Assembly: GCA_963755695.1 (NCBI GenBank)
Contig: CAVWLB010000010.1
Coordinates: 2,914,001 to 2,978,000 of the forward strand
Direction: 5' to 3'
Source of the DNA: QHWT01 sp963755695
GTDB taxonomy: Bacteria; Acidobacteriota; Vicinamibacteria; Vicinamibacterales; 2-12-FULL-66-21
DNA: 64,000 nt
Shown: positions 31,786-41,350 of the stretch, one piece after another
Layout of the letters: every line of letters begins with the position of its first letter
Numbering within the stretch: position 1 is the stretch's first letter
Position numbers and translations under genes: made by a program
Notes under the pieces: generated by a model
Told to the model about the DNA's origin: nothing
What the model saw: the letters and a program-made list of their open reading frames with translations, nothing else
Database searches by the model: none

Positions 31786-32754
31786 TCACCTTCCGGGAGC
31801 GAGAATGACCTTCAATCCGCGCTGCGCGCGCTCGAAGGCCTCTCCAAACTGCTCCAGCGGATAGATCCCGGCGATGAGCCGCTTCACGTCGATCCGCCGC
31901 TCATCGAGGAGCTCGATCGCCCGACCGAACGGACCGCAACGCGATCCGACAACCGTGATCTCGTCGACCACCAGCGGAGAGAACGACACCGGCGTTTCAC
32001 CATGAAACGTTGATTTGACGACCAGCGTGCCGCGCGGTCGAACGAGCGCGCTTGCCACGGCGAAGCCAGCCGGTTCCCCGGTCGCGTCGACTGCAACGTC
32101 GAATCGCCGCGCCAGCAATTCGCCAGCCGAATCCGCAGCCGCGGTATCGAAACCGAGCGCTGATGCCAGCGCGCGGCTCATCTCGCTGCGGACGATCACG
32201 GTCACCAGGGCGCCGTGCACGCGCAAAACCTGCGCGATGAGCAGGCCAAGCCGGCCGGCGCCTACTACCGCCGCGCGCGTGCCGGACTCCACGGTGACTT
32301 GCTCGGTAATACGGCAGGCAGCCGCGGTCGGCTCGACGAACACCGCGGATTGATCATCCAGCGACGCTGGAATCGCATGCAGGTTGGATGACGGAAGAGT
32401 CAAGTACTCGGCGAAGGCGCCGTCGCGGCCGCGAATGCCAACCACCGTGCGGATGTCGCAATGTCCACGTCCCGCTGCGCGGCACCCGTCACAGCGTCCG
32501 CAGCCGACGGTAATCTCGCCCGCGACGCGGCGCCCGATCCATTCCGCGTCGGCCGCAGGCGCTTCTTCGACGACCCCGACGAACTCGTGACCGGGCACGC
32601 CGGAAAAGCCGGCATAGCCGCGAATCAATTCGAGATCAGTGCCGCAGATACCGGCCGCCGTCACCCGGATCAGGCATTCGTCGCCGGCCGACGGCTTGGG
32701 CCGGTCCCGCAGCGAAAGGCTTCCGTCAGCGTTGAGCACCAGGGCGCGCACCAC
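31786..32754 (-). CDS. Zinc-dependent alcohol dehydrogenase (MDR family)
   Basis: 322 residues. Catalytic zinc ligands lie in GICGTDLE and GHEFVGVVEE; the structural zinc cysteines are in VGCGRCDGCRAAGRGHC. The Rossmann fold AVVGAGRLGLLIAQVLR binds NAD(P). The layout matches the polyol/threonine-dehydrogenase branch. It is about 20-25 residues shorter than many relatives, mostly in the C-terminal half. The substrate is not determined. Intact and apparently monocistronic. Confidence 0.88.
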   Translation of the reverse strand: MVRALVLNADGSLSLRDRPKPSAGDECLIRVTAAGICGTDLELIRGYAGFSGVPGHEFVGVVEEAPAADAEWIGRRVAGEITVGCGRCDGCRAAGRGHCDIRTVVGIRGRDGAFAEYLTLPSSNLHAIPASLDDQSAVFVEPTAAACRITEQVTVESGTRAAVVGAGRLGLLIAQVLRVHGALVTVIVRSEMSRALASALGFDTAAADSAGELLARRFDVAVDATGEPAGFAVASALVRPRGTLVVKSTFHGETPVSFSPLVVDEITVVGSRCGPFGRAIELLDERRIDVKRLIAGIYPLEQFGEAFERAQRGLKVILAPGR

Positions 32755-32804
32755 GCCAGATTACCGCGTGGCGACTTGCGATCCTCGCGGTTTGTGGGCA
32801 GCGG

Positions 32805-33707
32805 TCAGTAGACATCGAGATCGTTCCCCACGACCACCTTGCCGCGATAGGTGCGGCCGATCTCCTCCAGATACCGGTCATCAGCGATTTGCCGTCCGCG
32901 CGGACCGACGCCGCGGTGATACAAGATGAGAAGTCCCGGCCGCGTTTTGTTCGCGATCTCGGCGAGCTCGGTCGTCGTCGTGTGATACCGGGATCGATAT
33001 TCCAGCCAGTTCGGTACGTCCGCTGGCCGGTATTCATCCGCGTAGACCTCGTGAATCAGTACGTCGCACTGCCGGCAGTGCGCGACGAGCGCAGCGCTCG
33101 GGTTCGTGTCGCCCGAGATCACGATCGTCCGATCGGCCGTCTTGAATTGATAGCCGAACGTCTGCCGCCATTCCCCGTGAGCGTTCTGAAAGGCGGTGAC
33201 CTTCACGTTCGGGTCCTCGTAGACGACGCCGGGCTTCACGTCGTGCGCCTCGACGGTCAGTCCCGCCATGCTGCGATGTTCCATTCCCTGTGTGCGGATC
33301 TCGATGTCGGCTTTCCAGGCCGACATGATGTGGCTCGTCATGTCCTCGGTGCCTTCCGGACCGTAGACCTGCAACGGTCCGCGACGACCCTGCACCCAGG
33401 TGGTAAAGATCAAATCGGGATAGCCGACGGTATGGTCGGAATGGAGATGCGTGATGAACGCCCGCTGCAGCTTGTCGGGCGCGAGCGCCGGGATGCCTTT
33501 CTCGAACGCGGCAGCCGCGCGTCGGACAATGCCCGGGCCGATGTCGACGAGATACGCGGTGCCGTTGACCACGACGGCTGTGGCCGGTCCCGATCGTTCC
33601 GGATCCGGGCGCGGCGTGCCCGTTCCGAGCAGGACCACCTGGGTCCGCGTCTGACCGATTGCCGGAGCCACGATCGTAACCGCCAGGATGCAGGCGATGG
33701 TTCGCAT
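32805..33707 (-). CDS. Exported metallo-beta-lactamase-fold hydrolase (RNase Z/AtsA-like)
   Basis: 300 residues. A signal peptide (MRTIACILAVTIVAPAIGQ) is followed by VVLLGTGTPRPDPERSGP, the metal site THLHSDHTVGYPD and ISGDTNPSAALVAH, with a distal His in LYHRGVG. These are features of the RNase Z/arylsulfatase-like branch, but secretion argues against tRNA processing; a periplasmic phosphodiesterase or arylsulfatase-like role is more likely. ATG 33707 is chosen because it gives the signal peptide; the longer frame upstream has no coding character. Confidence 0.87.
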   Translation of the reverse strand: MRTIACILAVTIVAPAIGQTRTQVVLLGTGTPRPDPERSGPATAVVVNGTAYLVDIGPGIVRRAAAAFEKGIPALAPDKLQRAFITHLHSDHTVGYPDLIFTTWVQGRRGPLQVYGPEGTEDMTSHIMSAWKADIEIRTQGMEHRSMAGLTVEAHDVKPGVVYEDPNVKVTAFQNAHGEWRQTFGYQFKTADRTIVISGDTNPSAALVAHCRQCDVLIHEVYADEYRPADVPNWLEYRSRYHTTTTELAEIANKTRPGLLILYHRGVGPRGRQIADDRYLEEIGRTYRGKVVVGNDLDVY

Positions 33708-33983
33708 GGCGGCGGATCTTCGTTCAAAAGCCGCTCGAAAGGAAGTGGACGCGAGGGGCAAATCGGCTCCGGCGGGGGACGAGCGTCGGCGTGACGGTGA
33801 TGAGAAAACCGCGCCGGTCCGGCCCGCCCGTTCGTTTTCGGGACGGTGGTGGCCGTCCGCGAACACGGAGACCGCGATGATCCATAGGCGGCAGCAGTGA
33901 ATACCGGCAAACCTCCGGGATCGTGCAGTGGTCATCACCGGCATGTCATTGGCATGCCTCGACCCGCCACCAGGGAGCGAGAC

Positions 33984-36398
33984 ATGTCCGATCTCAAAAT
34001 TGCTGTGCGTGCGCTCGCGAAAGCGCCGGGTTTCTTCCTCGTCGCCATTCTCACAATCGCCGTCGCGATTGCCGCCAACACGGCGCTCTTCTCGGTGTTC
34101 GATCGTCTGGTCCTGAATCCGGTCACGATTTCGCAACCGTCGTCGCTCGTGGCGATCGTGAACAACAATCCGCAGCTGACGGCGCCGGTTCCGGCGGTCT
34201 CGTGGCCCCGATACGAAGAGATTCGCGATCACGCGCGATCCTTCGCGTCGATCGCGGTTTCGGCGTTCGACAGTTTCACCCTCACAGGCAGCGGCGAGCC
34301 GGAACAACTGAATGGGCTGCGCGCCAGCGCATCGTTCCTGCCGGCGCTCGGGATTGAACCGACGCGCGGCAGGAACTTCACCGCGGCCGAAGACCTGCCG
34401 AATGGTCCGGCCGTCTGCATCATCAGCTACGAGCTCTGGCAGACCCGCTTCGGCGCGCGTGAGCGCATCATCGGCGAAACGATCGTCTTGAACGGCCAGT
34501 CGTGGGAAGTCATCGGCGTGACGCCCGCGCGCCTCAGCCCGCCCTTTGCGCAAGTGCAGATTTTCGCGCCGCGTGTCTTCGAGGTGAGCGGGCTGACGCC
34601 ACAGCAGATCCAGAATGGTTCAGGGTACGCGCAACCGATCGCGCGGCTGAAGCCCGGCGTGTCGTTGCAACAGGCCACCAACGAACTCGCGACGATCAGC
34701 AGGAGCTATCGCCAGCGGTTCGCCGCCCGGCTCGATGCCAACAACACGAGCGAGCCGCAACTGTTCGTGGATTTCCTCGTCAGCGGCCTGCAGCCGACGT
34801 TTTATACCCTGCTCGGCGCCGTCACGTTCGTGCTGCTGATCGCCTGCGCGAATGTCTCGTCGCTCTTCCTGGGCCGGCTGGCGGCGCGCGACAAGGAGGT
34901 CGCGGTGCGGCAGTCGCTGGGCGCGACGCGCGGGCGGGTCATCCGTCAGTTTCTCATCGAGAGCCTTCTGTTCTCGGCGATTGCCGGCGTGCTCGGCGCG
35001 GTCCTGGCGACCTGGGCGTTGTGGGCGATTCAGTCGCTCATCGCCTCGCAGCTGCCGCCAAATGCGGTCCTGACGCTCAACTGGCGCGCGCTGGCGTTTA
35101 CCGGCGCGGTGACGATGGCGAGCGCGCTGCTCGTCGGGCTCGTTCCGGCGGTGCAGTCCTCGCGGTCCGAGATCGTGGATGCCCTCAAGGACAGCGCCCG
35201 CGGATCGACCGGAGCCGGCGGCACCCGCTTCCGAGCGACGCTGATCGTCTTGGAAGTGGCGCTCTCGGTAATCCTGCTGGTCGGCTCGAGCCTGCTGTTG
35301 ATCAGTTTCCTGAAGCTGCAGCGCACTTCTCCAGGGTTCGAATCGAAAGGTATTGCCGGCGCCTTCGTCAACGTGCCGGTGGCGCGGTACAAGACCAACG
35401 CGCAGCAGGCCACATTCTTCAACGACGTGATCGACCGCCTGCGCGCGCATCCGCAGGTGACCGACGCGGCAGCTGCGCTCGGATTGCCGCTGACCGGGTT
35501 CGCGCCGCGTTCGCCCTACAGCGTCGCCGGCCGCACGATTCTGCCCTTGCCGCAGCGGCCGATCGCGGGATTGTCGGTTGTCAGCGAGACCTACTTCAGG
35601 CTGATGCACATCTCGCTGGTCGCCGGACGCGCGTTCACGCCGGACGATCGCGAGAACACGCCCGGTGTCGGGATCATCAACGAATCGTTGGCCAGGAAGC
35701 TGTTCCCGGGAGAATCCGCGATTGGAAGGGTCCTGCTGCGAGGCCGCGACGCAGAGGTCAGGATCGAGATCGTCGGCGTCATCCACGATGTGAAATCGAC
35801 AGGACTCAACAGTCCGGCGCCAGACGAGATCTATCTGCCGATGCGTCAACTCGCACGGCCGGCGATGACCGTCGTGGCCAAGACGAGCGGCGATCCCACC
35901 GCGCTCCAGGCGATCCTGCGAACGGCGGTGGCAGAAGTCGACTCCGACCGGGCGATCTCGTTCTTCGCAACCATGGACAGCAATATCGCCCAGAGCCTGG
36001 GCGTCCAGCGGATCATCGCGTCGCTCACCGTGGCATTCGCCGCGCTCGCGCTGGTCCTGTCCGCGGTCGGCTTGTATTCAGTTCTGGCTTACGCGGTCGG
36101 ACAACGAACAACCGAGATTGGAATCCGCATGGCCCTCGGTGCACAGACCACGCAAGTGCTCGGCCTGGTGATGCGAAGCGGCCTGCGACTGGTTGCCGTC
36201 GGCCTCACAATTGGACTCGTGGGGGCCGGCCTGATCGCCCGCGTCATTCAGACGCTGCTCTACGACGTGCAACCGCTCGATCCAGTCGTGTACGGGGTTG
36301 TCACGCTATTGTTCGCGGCGGTCGCGACCCTCGCGTGCCTGCTGCCGTCCTTCAGGGCGGCACGAATCGATCCCCTGATCGCGCTGCGCGCCGGCTGA
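33984..36398 (+). CDS. FtsX/MacB-type permease of the acidobacterial duplicated orphan permease (ADOP) family
   Basis: 804 residues. The start MSDLKIAVRALAKAPGFFLV is the typical ADOP opening, followed by a first helix (AILTIAVAIAANTALFS), a MacB periplasmic domain, three central helices (LLIACANVSSLFLGRLAARDKEVAVRQSLGA), a second periplasmic domain and three final helices with YSVLAYAVGQRTTEIGIRMALGA, ending FRAARIDPLIALRAG. No ATPase gene is adjacent, as is usual for this family. Function unknown; MacB relatives move peptides or lipoproteins or act as mechanotransmitters. ATG 33984 has GGGAG upstream. A decayed second copy end is found near 48.8 kb. Confidence 0.92.
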   Translation: MSDLKIAVRALAKAPGFFLVAILTIAVAIAANTALFSVFDRLVLNPVTISQPSSLVAIVNNNPQLTAPVPAVSWPRYEEIRDHARSFASIAVSAFDSFTLTGSGEPEQLNGLRASASFLPALGIEPTRGRNFTAAEDLPNGPAVCIISYELWQTRFGARERIIGETIVLNGQSWEVIGVTPARLSPPFAQVQIFAPRVFEVSGLTPQQIQNGSGYAQPIARLKPGVSLQQATNELATISRSYRQRFAARLDANNTSEPQLFVDFLVSGLQPTFYTLLGAVTFVLLIACANVSSLFLGRLAARDKEVAVRQSLGATRGRVIRQFLIESLLFSAIAGVLGAVLATWALWAIQSLIASQLPPNAVLTLNWRALAFTGAVTMASALLVGLVPAVQSSRSEIVDALKDSARGSTGAGGTRFRATLIVLEVALSVILLVGSSLLLISFLKLQRTSPGFESKGIAGAFVNVPVARYKTNAQQATFFNDVIDRLRAHPQVTDAAAALGLPLTGFAPRSPYSVAGRTILPLPQRPIAGLSVVSETYFRLMHISLVAGRAFTPDDRENTPGVGIINESLARKLFPGESAIGRVLLRGRDAEVRIEIVGVIHDVKSTGLNSPAPDEIYLPMRQLARPAMTVVAKTSGDPTALQAILRTAVAEVDSDRAISFFATMDSNIAQSLGVQRIIASLTVAFAALALVLSAVGLYSVLAYAVGQRTTEIGIRMALGAQTTQVLGLVMRSGLRLVAVGLTIGLVGAGLIARVIQTLLYDVQPLDPVVYGVVTLLFAAVATLACLLPSFRAARIDPLIALRAG

Positions 36399-36488
36399 TG
36401 CCCCGCGACTGATGGGATAGTTGACCTTACCTTTCGAGCGTATCACGGGCTTGCAGCAAGGTGGAGCAGCGGCGATAGGCTGCTGTCC

Positions 36489-37259
36489 ATGCCTGGAGTC
36501 GAACTGAACGGCTTTCTTCTCCATTACGAAGACCGCGGAAGCGGCGGGCCGCTGCTGCTCCTGCACGGCGGCATGGGGATCGGAAGCGATTGGCGGTACA
36601 TCTTTCCGCAGGACCCAGAGGGATATCGCGTCATCGAGCCGGACCTGCGCGGTCACGGCCGCTCCACCAACCCGGCGAAGGCGTTCACATTCCGCCAGTC
36701 CGCTGCCGACATGCTGGCGCTCCTCGACAGGCTGGAGTTGCAGCGGGTGAAGGCCATCGGCATGAGCATGGGCGCCAAGACCCTGCTTCACATGGCGACC
36801 GCGCAACCGGACCGAATCGAGGCAATGGTGCTCGTCAGCGCGACGCCTTACTTTCCGCAGGAACTCCGTGCAGCAGCCTCGCAATTCACCGAGGAGGCGC
36901 TCGCGCGGTTGCCTGACGCCGAGCGTGAGGCGTTACGAAAGCGACACGTCCACGGCGACGAACAGTTGCGGCAGTTGTACGAGATGACCCGTTCGTTCGC
37001 CACGAGTCATGACGACATGGCGTTTACCCGGGCGACGCTTCAGAGCGTGACCGCCCGCACGCTCATCGTCCACGGCGATCGCGACCCGTTGTATCCGCTC
37101 GAGTTGGCAATCGAGTTGTTCCGCGGTATCCCGCGATCGGCGTTGTGGGTCGTAGCGTACGGCGCGCACGGTCCGATATTCGGCCCCCACGCTGCCCCGT
37201 TTGCGGCCACCGCGCTCGCGCACCTGTCAGCAAGCACCGAACCTCGGGTCGGCGACTAA
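36489..37259 (+). CDS. Alpha/beta hydrolase
   Basis: 256 residues. The oxyanion segment LLLLHGGMGIGSDW, nucleophile elbow GMSMG (Ser93), acid HGDRDPLYP and a His in GAHGPIF make a complete triad. The core resembles haloperoxidase or carboxylesterase-type hydrolases; the substrate is unknown. Its TAA stop overlaps the TAG stop of the convergent phosphotransferase by three bases. Confidence 0.9.
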   Translation: MPGVELNGFLLHYEDRGSGGPLLLLHGGMGIGSDWRYIFPQDPEGYRVIEPDLRGHGRSTNPAKAFTFRQSAADMLALLDRLELQRVKAIGMSMGAKTLLHMATAQPDRIEAMVLVSATPYFPQELRAAASQFTEEALARLPDAEREALRKRHVHGDEQLRQLYEMTRSFATSHDDMAFTRATLQSVTARTLIVHGDRDPLYPLELAIELFRGIPRSALWVVAYGAHGPIFGPHAAPFAATALAHLSASTEPRVGD

Positions 37260-38288
37260 TGATCCGAGGCCGCGCGTGCACGCAGCCACTTGAGATCCTG
37301 CCGGCGCAAGAACTCAGAGTAGACGCGGGCCGGTAGTCCCGGAGGATCCAGTTGCGCCTGTCGGAGGTGACACGTGACGTGGACCAGAAGCAGTAACTGA
37401 AAGAGCGGATGATCTTCACGCAAGTGCGGATCGAAGCCGCCGACCAGCGCCTTCGTCAGGGCATCAACAACCGCAGGACGGAACCAGGGTCGGGCCTTCA
37501 ACTGATTGACGTGCATGAACATGTGCGACAAATCGAAGGTACTGCGGACCGCGCTTCGCCATCGTGAAATCGAGCACCGCCACCTCGCGGTCCCGAATCA
37601 CGACGTTCTCGGGCGTGAAGTCGGCGTGAACGAGCACTTCTACCAGGGCCGAACCCGACACCTTTCCCGCCAGCGTGTCGAAATTTTTGAGCAGGCCAGC
37701 GCGCACCTCGCGACTGATCACGCCTCCTTCCGCCAGCGGCTGAAGACGTTTATCGAGATAGATGCGCATCTGGTCCAGGGACACCGGCCCCCCGGGAGCA
37801 TCGATTGACTGGAAGGCTTTGAGCCACGCGCCAACGCTGCGCATGGTCGCCGACAGGCGTTCGAGCGCCCGTTCTGACGCAAGCGAGTGCCCGCGGGCAA
37901 GCAACCGGTCGAGAACCACGCCATCGACCCGCTCGGTGACCATCGCCAGCAGGTCGGGATAGCAGGCGATCGGCCTGGCCGTCGAGAGACCCAGCTCTCC
38001 CTGGAGACCCCGGTGGACCCTGGCCATCATCTCGAATTCTCGGGCGATATTGCGGCGCGTGGCTTCCAGTTCCGCGCTTCCTTCCGCACGCGGCTTCAGG
38101 ATCTTCACGAATGCAGTCGTTGCCCGGCCCCCTGCGTCGATACGTACCTCCTGGATCTGCGAAAACTGCCGGACGAAGACGCGGCCGCGATCCATCGTGA
38201 CGCCGGTGCCGTCCAAGTGCAGAAGCCTGTCGGCTCGGAGGCGCTCGAGCACCGCATCGAACCCGATCTCCGGCTCAGCTGTAAACAT
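37256..38288 (-). CDS. APH/ChoK-like phosphotransferase, one frameshift
   Basis: About 343 residues after correction. The lower lobe has the Brenner-type catalytic motif HADFTPENV, and VLDFTMAKRGPQ stands where DFG/metal binding is expected. The upper lobe has FVKILKP and a long helical segment with the YPDLLAMVTERVDG hinge. This is a small-molecule or lipid-linked sugar kinase fold. The frame breaks at 37538-37539; removing one base gives GPQYFDLSHMFMHVNQL. Divergent from the flippase, so phosphorylation of a glycan precursor is one option, but the substrate is not shown. Confidence 0.82.
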
Positions 38289-38546
38289 GGTGGACGTGCT
38301 GATAGTTACGCAAGGTTTACACCGTCGCAGCGCGATCTTCCCATGATTGCCCGCCCGCGAACGGGACGCGCTTCAAGCTCATGAGGTGGCGGCTATTCAC
38401 ACTTTTGCCAACCAGCTACCTGCAGCAAGCACTTGTGCTGCCTACCGGTCACCGACCAAAATTGCTTGATTCCGGTCCGTCATTCGGCAGCCGGCGGGAA
38501 GGGTGCACGGCTGACCTCTGGCATTGCTGTTGCTGAAAGAGCGTCG

Positions 38547-40160
38547 TTGAATAAACCATCTGTGGGTACCGATCCAGTGTGGGGCGACAACTCTCGCCCG
38601 TTCCACGACGTTGCCCGGAACGTCTCGACTCGCTACCTGGCCTATGGCATTGATGCGGTACTCGGCCTTCTGATGCTGCCAATCAATATGGCCTACCTCG
38701 GGAAGCCGATGTACGGGCTGTGGATGCTCACCGCCTCAATCACCACCTCCTTCGCGCTGCTGGACCTTGGTTACGGTGGCTCGGCGGTCCGTTTCATTGC
38801 TCGCTACCGCGCCTTGCGCGACAGCGATGGCCTCAACGAGGTTCTGAGCACCCTCTTCGTCGTGTATTCGGCGATCGGCCTGATTACGCTCTGTGGCGGC
38901 TTGCTGCTCAGTCCTTATCTGTCGACATTTTTTCGCATCGCGCCAGAGCAGGTCACGACCGCCCGATACGTCTTCCTCCTCATCACGACCTACGTCGCGC
39001 TGAGATTCGTGTTTTCGATCTATGGAGGGGTTGTCGTCGGCTTCCAGCGATACTCCCTCAACAACATGGTCAGCATCGTGATGAGCATCGCCGTTGCGGT
39101 CGTCAACGTAGCGGTGGTGCTCGCGGGCTTCGGCCTGGTCACACTCGTAGCCGCCACGACACTGGTGCGGGTGGGTGGCCTGTTCCTGTATCGCCTCAAC
39201 GCGCACCGTGTCTATCCGGCCATTCATATCAACCCGGGCGCCTTCAGCCGCGGACGGCTGCGCGAGGTGACCGGATTCAGCATCTACATGCTGTTCCTCG
39301 ACTTCGGCAACAAGCTGAACTACAGCACTGACACCATGGTGCTGGGAGCGTTCATGGGAACGGCTGCCGTCGCGTTGTGGACGCCCGCCCAACGCTTGAC
39401 GGAACTCCTGACCCGATTGACGAATCAGCTCAATGATGCGCTGTTTCCGATGGTCGTGGACAGCCACGCGTCAGAACGCACGGAGCAGCTCCGAACGGCG
39501 TTTGTTCAATGCACGCGGCTCTCTCTGGCGATCGCCCTTCCGCTCGCAGGTGGGGTCGCACTCGTCGCGGGACCGCTGATTCGCGTGTGGATCGGACCCA
39601 CATTCACACAGACCGGAACCGTGCTGCAGATGCTCGCGGCGCTGGTGGTGCTGCGGGTCGGGAATGCAACCGCCAACACGATCTTGCGAGGAGCTGGCGA
39701 GCACAAGCGGCTCACCCTCTACGTAGCCGTCACAGGTGTGGCGAATGTGCTGCTCAGCATCGCTCTCGTGAAGCCGCTTGGGCTCGTCGGTGTCGCTCTC
39801 GGCACCGTGATCCCCGTTGCGGCGATGTCGATCTTTGCGTCGTTCCCGACGGCCTGCTGGCGAGTAGGAATGACGACCCTCGAAGGAGTCAGGAAAGCGG
39901 TCTGGCCGGCGGTCTGGCCTGCCATCACCATCGTCATTTGCCTGCGGCTCGCCCTGCCACTGGGCGGCCTGAGCCTGATGGCGCTGGCGGTGAAACTCGC
40001 CATCGCCGCGATGCTCTACGAAGCCGTCTTCTTCGGCCTGGCCATCGGCCGCAATGAGCGACGGCTCTACGTTCGCAAGGTTCGTGAGCTGATGCCACGT
40101 CCGGTACCGCTGCCAGCGACCGCGCAAGCGATGGGCGGCAGCGCGCGGTGGCGGTCCTGA
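38547..40160 (+). CDS. Lipid-linked oligosaccharide flippase-like membrane protein (Wzx/MATE type)
   Basis: About 537 residues with 12-14 predicted membrane helices. RNVSTRYLAYGIDAVLGLLM, TASITTSFALLDLGYGGSAVR, a lipid-facing loop and the C-terminal repeat are typical of polysaccharide-exporting MATE/Wzx proteins. There is no ATG; TTG 38547 is preferred, with GTG 38562 and TTG 38433 as alternatives. First gene of a tight four-gene operon (gaps 8, -4, -4 bases) making a surface polymer. It would flip the undecaprenyl-linked unit made by the following transferases. Confidence 0.87.
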   Translation: MNKPSVGTDPVWGDNSRPFHDVARNVSTRYLAYGIDAVLGLLMLPINMAYLGKPMYGLWMLTASITTSFALLDLGYGGSAVRFIARYRALRDSDGLNEVLSTLFVVYSAIGLITLCGGLLLSPYLSTFFRIAPEQVTTARYVFLLITTYVALRFVFSIYGGVVVGFQRYSLNNMVSIVMSIAVAVVNVAVVLAGFGLVTLVAATTLVRVGGLFLYRLNAHRVYPAIHINPGAFSRGRLREVTGFSIYMLFLDFGNKLNYSTDTMVLGAFMGTAAVALWTPAQRLTELLTRLTNQLNDALFPMVVDSHASERTEQLRTAFVQCTRLSLAIALPLAGGVALVAGPLIRVWIGPTFTQTGTVLQMLAALVVLRVGNATANTILRGAGEHKRLTLYVAVTGVANVLLSIALVKPLGLVGVALGTVIPVAAMSIFASFPTACWRVGMTTLEGVRKAVWPAVWPAITIVICLRLALPLGGLSLMALAVKLAIAAMLYEAVFFGLAIGRNERRLYVRKVRELMPRPVPLPATAQAMGGSARWRS

Positions 40161-40168
40161 GGTGAGGG

Positions 40169-41350
40169 ATGACGACTCCCGTCAAGCGCGCGATTGAGGC
40201 GGCGCGATCCCTCGATCGGCTGCTCACCAGGCGCCGTGATCGCCGCCGAATCCTGTTCAACGCCCGTACCCCGATGAACTACGCCATGTTTGCGCCGGTC
40301 CACCGGTCCATGGCGGCCGATCCGCGGATCGAGTTCTATTTCGCCGCGAGCGAGGCGCCGGAACGAGCAACCGACGTATTTCGGGAAGCCGGCCCGGATG
40401 CGCGAATCGTGAATCCGCGCCGGGCGTCGTTGATGCGCTTCGACGCGTACGTTGCCGCCGACTTGCTGTGGCTGACGCTCCCGCGTGGTACGCGCCGGGT
40501 TCAGATGTTCCACGGCGTCGCCGGGAAGTACGCCCACGATTACGATCGGCCAAGCACCTCGATGCGGTTGTGGCATCGGCATTTCTTCGTGAATCAACGC
40601 CGCCTGCGCAACTTCCTCGATGCCGGGGCGATCGACGCGGAAGGCGATGCGGCAAGGCTCATTGGGATGCCGAAGGTCGATTGTCTCGTGGACGGCTCGC
40701 TGAGGCGCGATGGTGCCGTCGCGGCGTTCGGCCTCGATCCCGCTCGCCCGACGATTCTCTACGCCCCGACGTGGTCGGCCGCATCGTCAATCAACAGGCT
40801 GGGAGTTGAATTCATCGAGCGGCTGCTGGCCGGGCCGTGGAACACGATCGTGAAACTGCACGACCGGCTGCGCGACCCGCGGCCGTTTTACTCGGGAGGG
40901 CTCGACTGGGGCGCCAGGCTCGGACCGATGCTCCAAGGACCGCACGCCCGGCTCGCCACCGGGGCAGACATCTGCCCGTGCCTTGCTGCGGCGGACGTCA
41001 TGATCACCGATCACAGTTCGGCCGGCTTTGAGTATCTGCTCCTTGACCGGCCGCTCGTAAGGGTGCACGTACCGGAGCTTCTCAAGCAGTCGAATACGAA
41101 TCCAGAGTATGTCGACCTGCTGCGAGGCGCATCCACGTCCACGTCCGATGCCGAGGGCACGCTTGCCGCGGTCGAGCGGAGCCTCGCGGACCCGAGACAT
41201 CTTTCGGCAACCCGCATCGAAGTGGCTAATGATTTGTTTCATCGGCCGGGGACGGCTACCGAGCGGGCCGCGAACGAGCTCTACGCGTTGCTCGAACTCG
41301 AGCGCAGCGCGAACGGAACCCCGCGGTTCGAGAGGACGGTAGCCGCGTGA
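40169..41350 (+). CDS. CDP-glycerol glycerophosphotransferase-like enzyme (TagB/TagF family)
   Basis: 393 residues. The N-terminal half has LFNARTPMNYAMFAPVHRSM and VQMFHGVAGKYAHDYDR; the C-terminal half has TILYAPTWS, IVKLHDRL and the nucleotide-binding DVMITDHSSAGFEYLLLDRP, the family hallmark. In Gram-positive bacteria these enzymes add glycerol phosphate to wall teichoic acid. Here the host looks diderm, so a glycerophosphate-bearing capsule or LPS-like glycan is inferred. No tagD-like CDP-glycerol synthase is visible in the window. It follows the flippase after 8 bases and overlaps the next gene by 4. Confidence 0.87.
   Translation: MTTPVKRAIEAARSLDRLLTRRRDRRRILFNARTPMNYAMFAPVHRSMAADPRIEFYFAASEAPERATDVFREAGPDARIVNPRRASLMRFDAYVAADLLWLTLPRGTRRVQMFHGVAGKYAHDYDRPSTSMRLWHRHFFVNQRRLRNFLDAGAIDAEGDAARLIGMPKVDCLVDGSLRRDGAVAAFGLDPARPTILYAPTWSAASSINRLGVEFIERLLAGPWNTIVKLHDRLRDPRPFYSGGLDWGARLGPMLQGPHARLATGADICPCLAAADVMITDHSSAGFEYLLLDRPLVRVHVPELLKQSNTNPEYVDLLRGASTSTSDAEGTLAAVERSLADPRHLSATRIEVANDLFHRPGTATERAANELYALLELERSANGTPRFERTVAA

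Noticed and set aside
34502..36412. 636-codon plus-strand frame inside the permease
   Set aside because: It is the +1 shadow of the ADOP permease; the real frame has membrane helices and the family ends.
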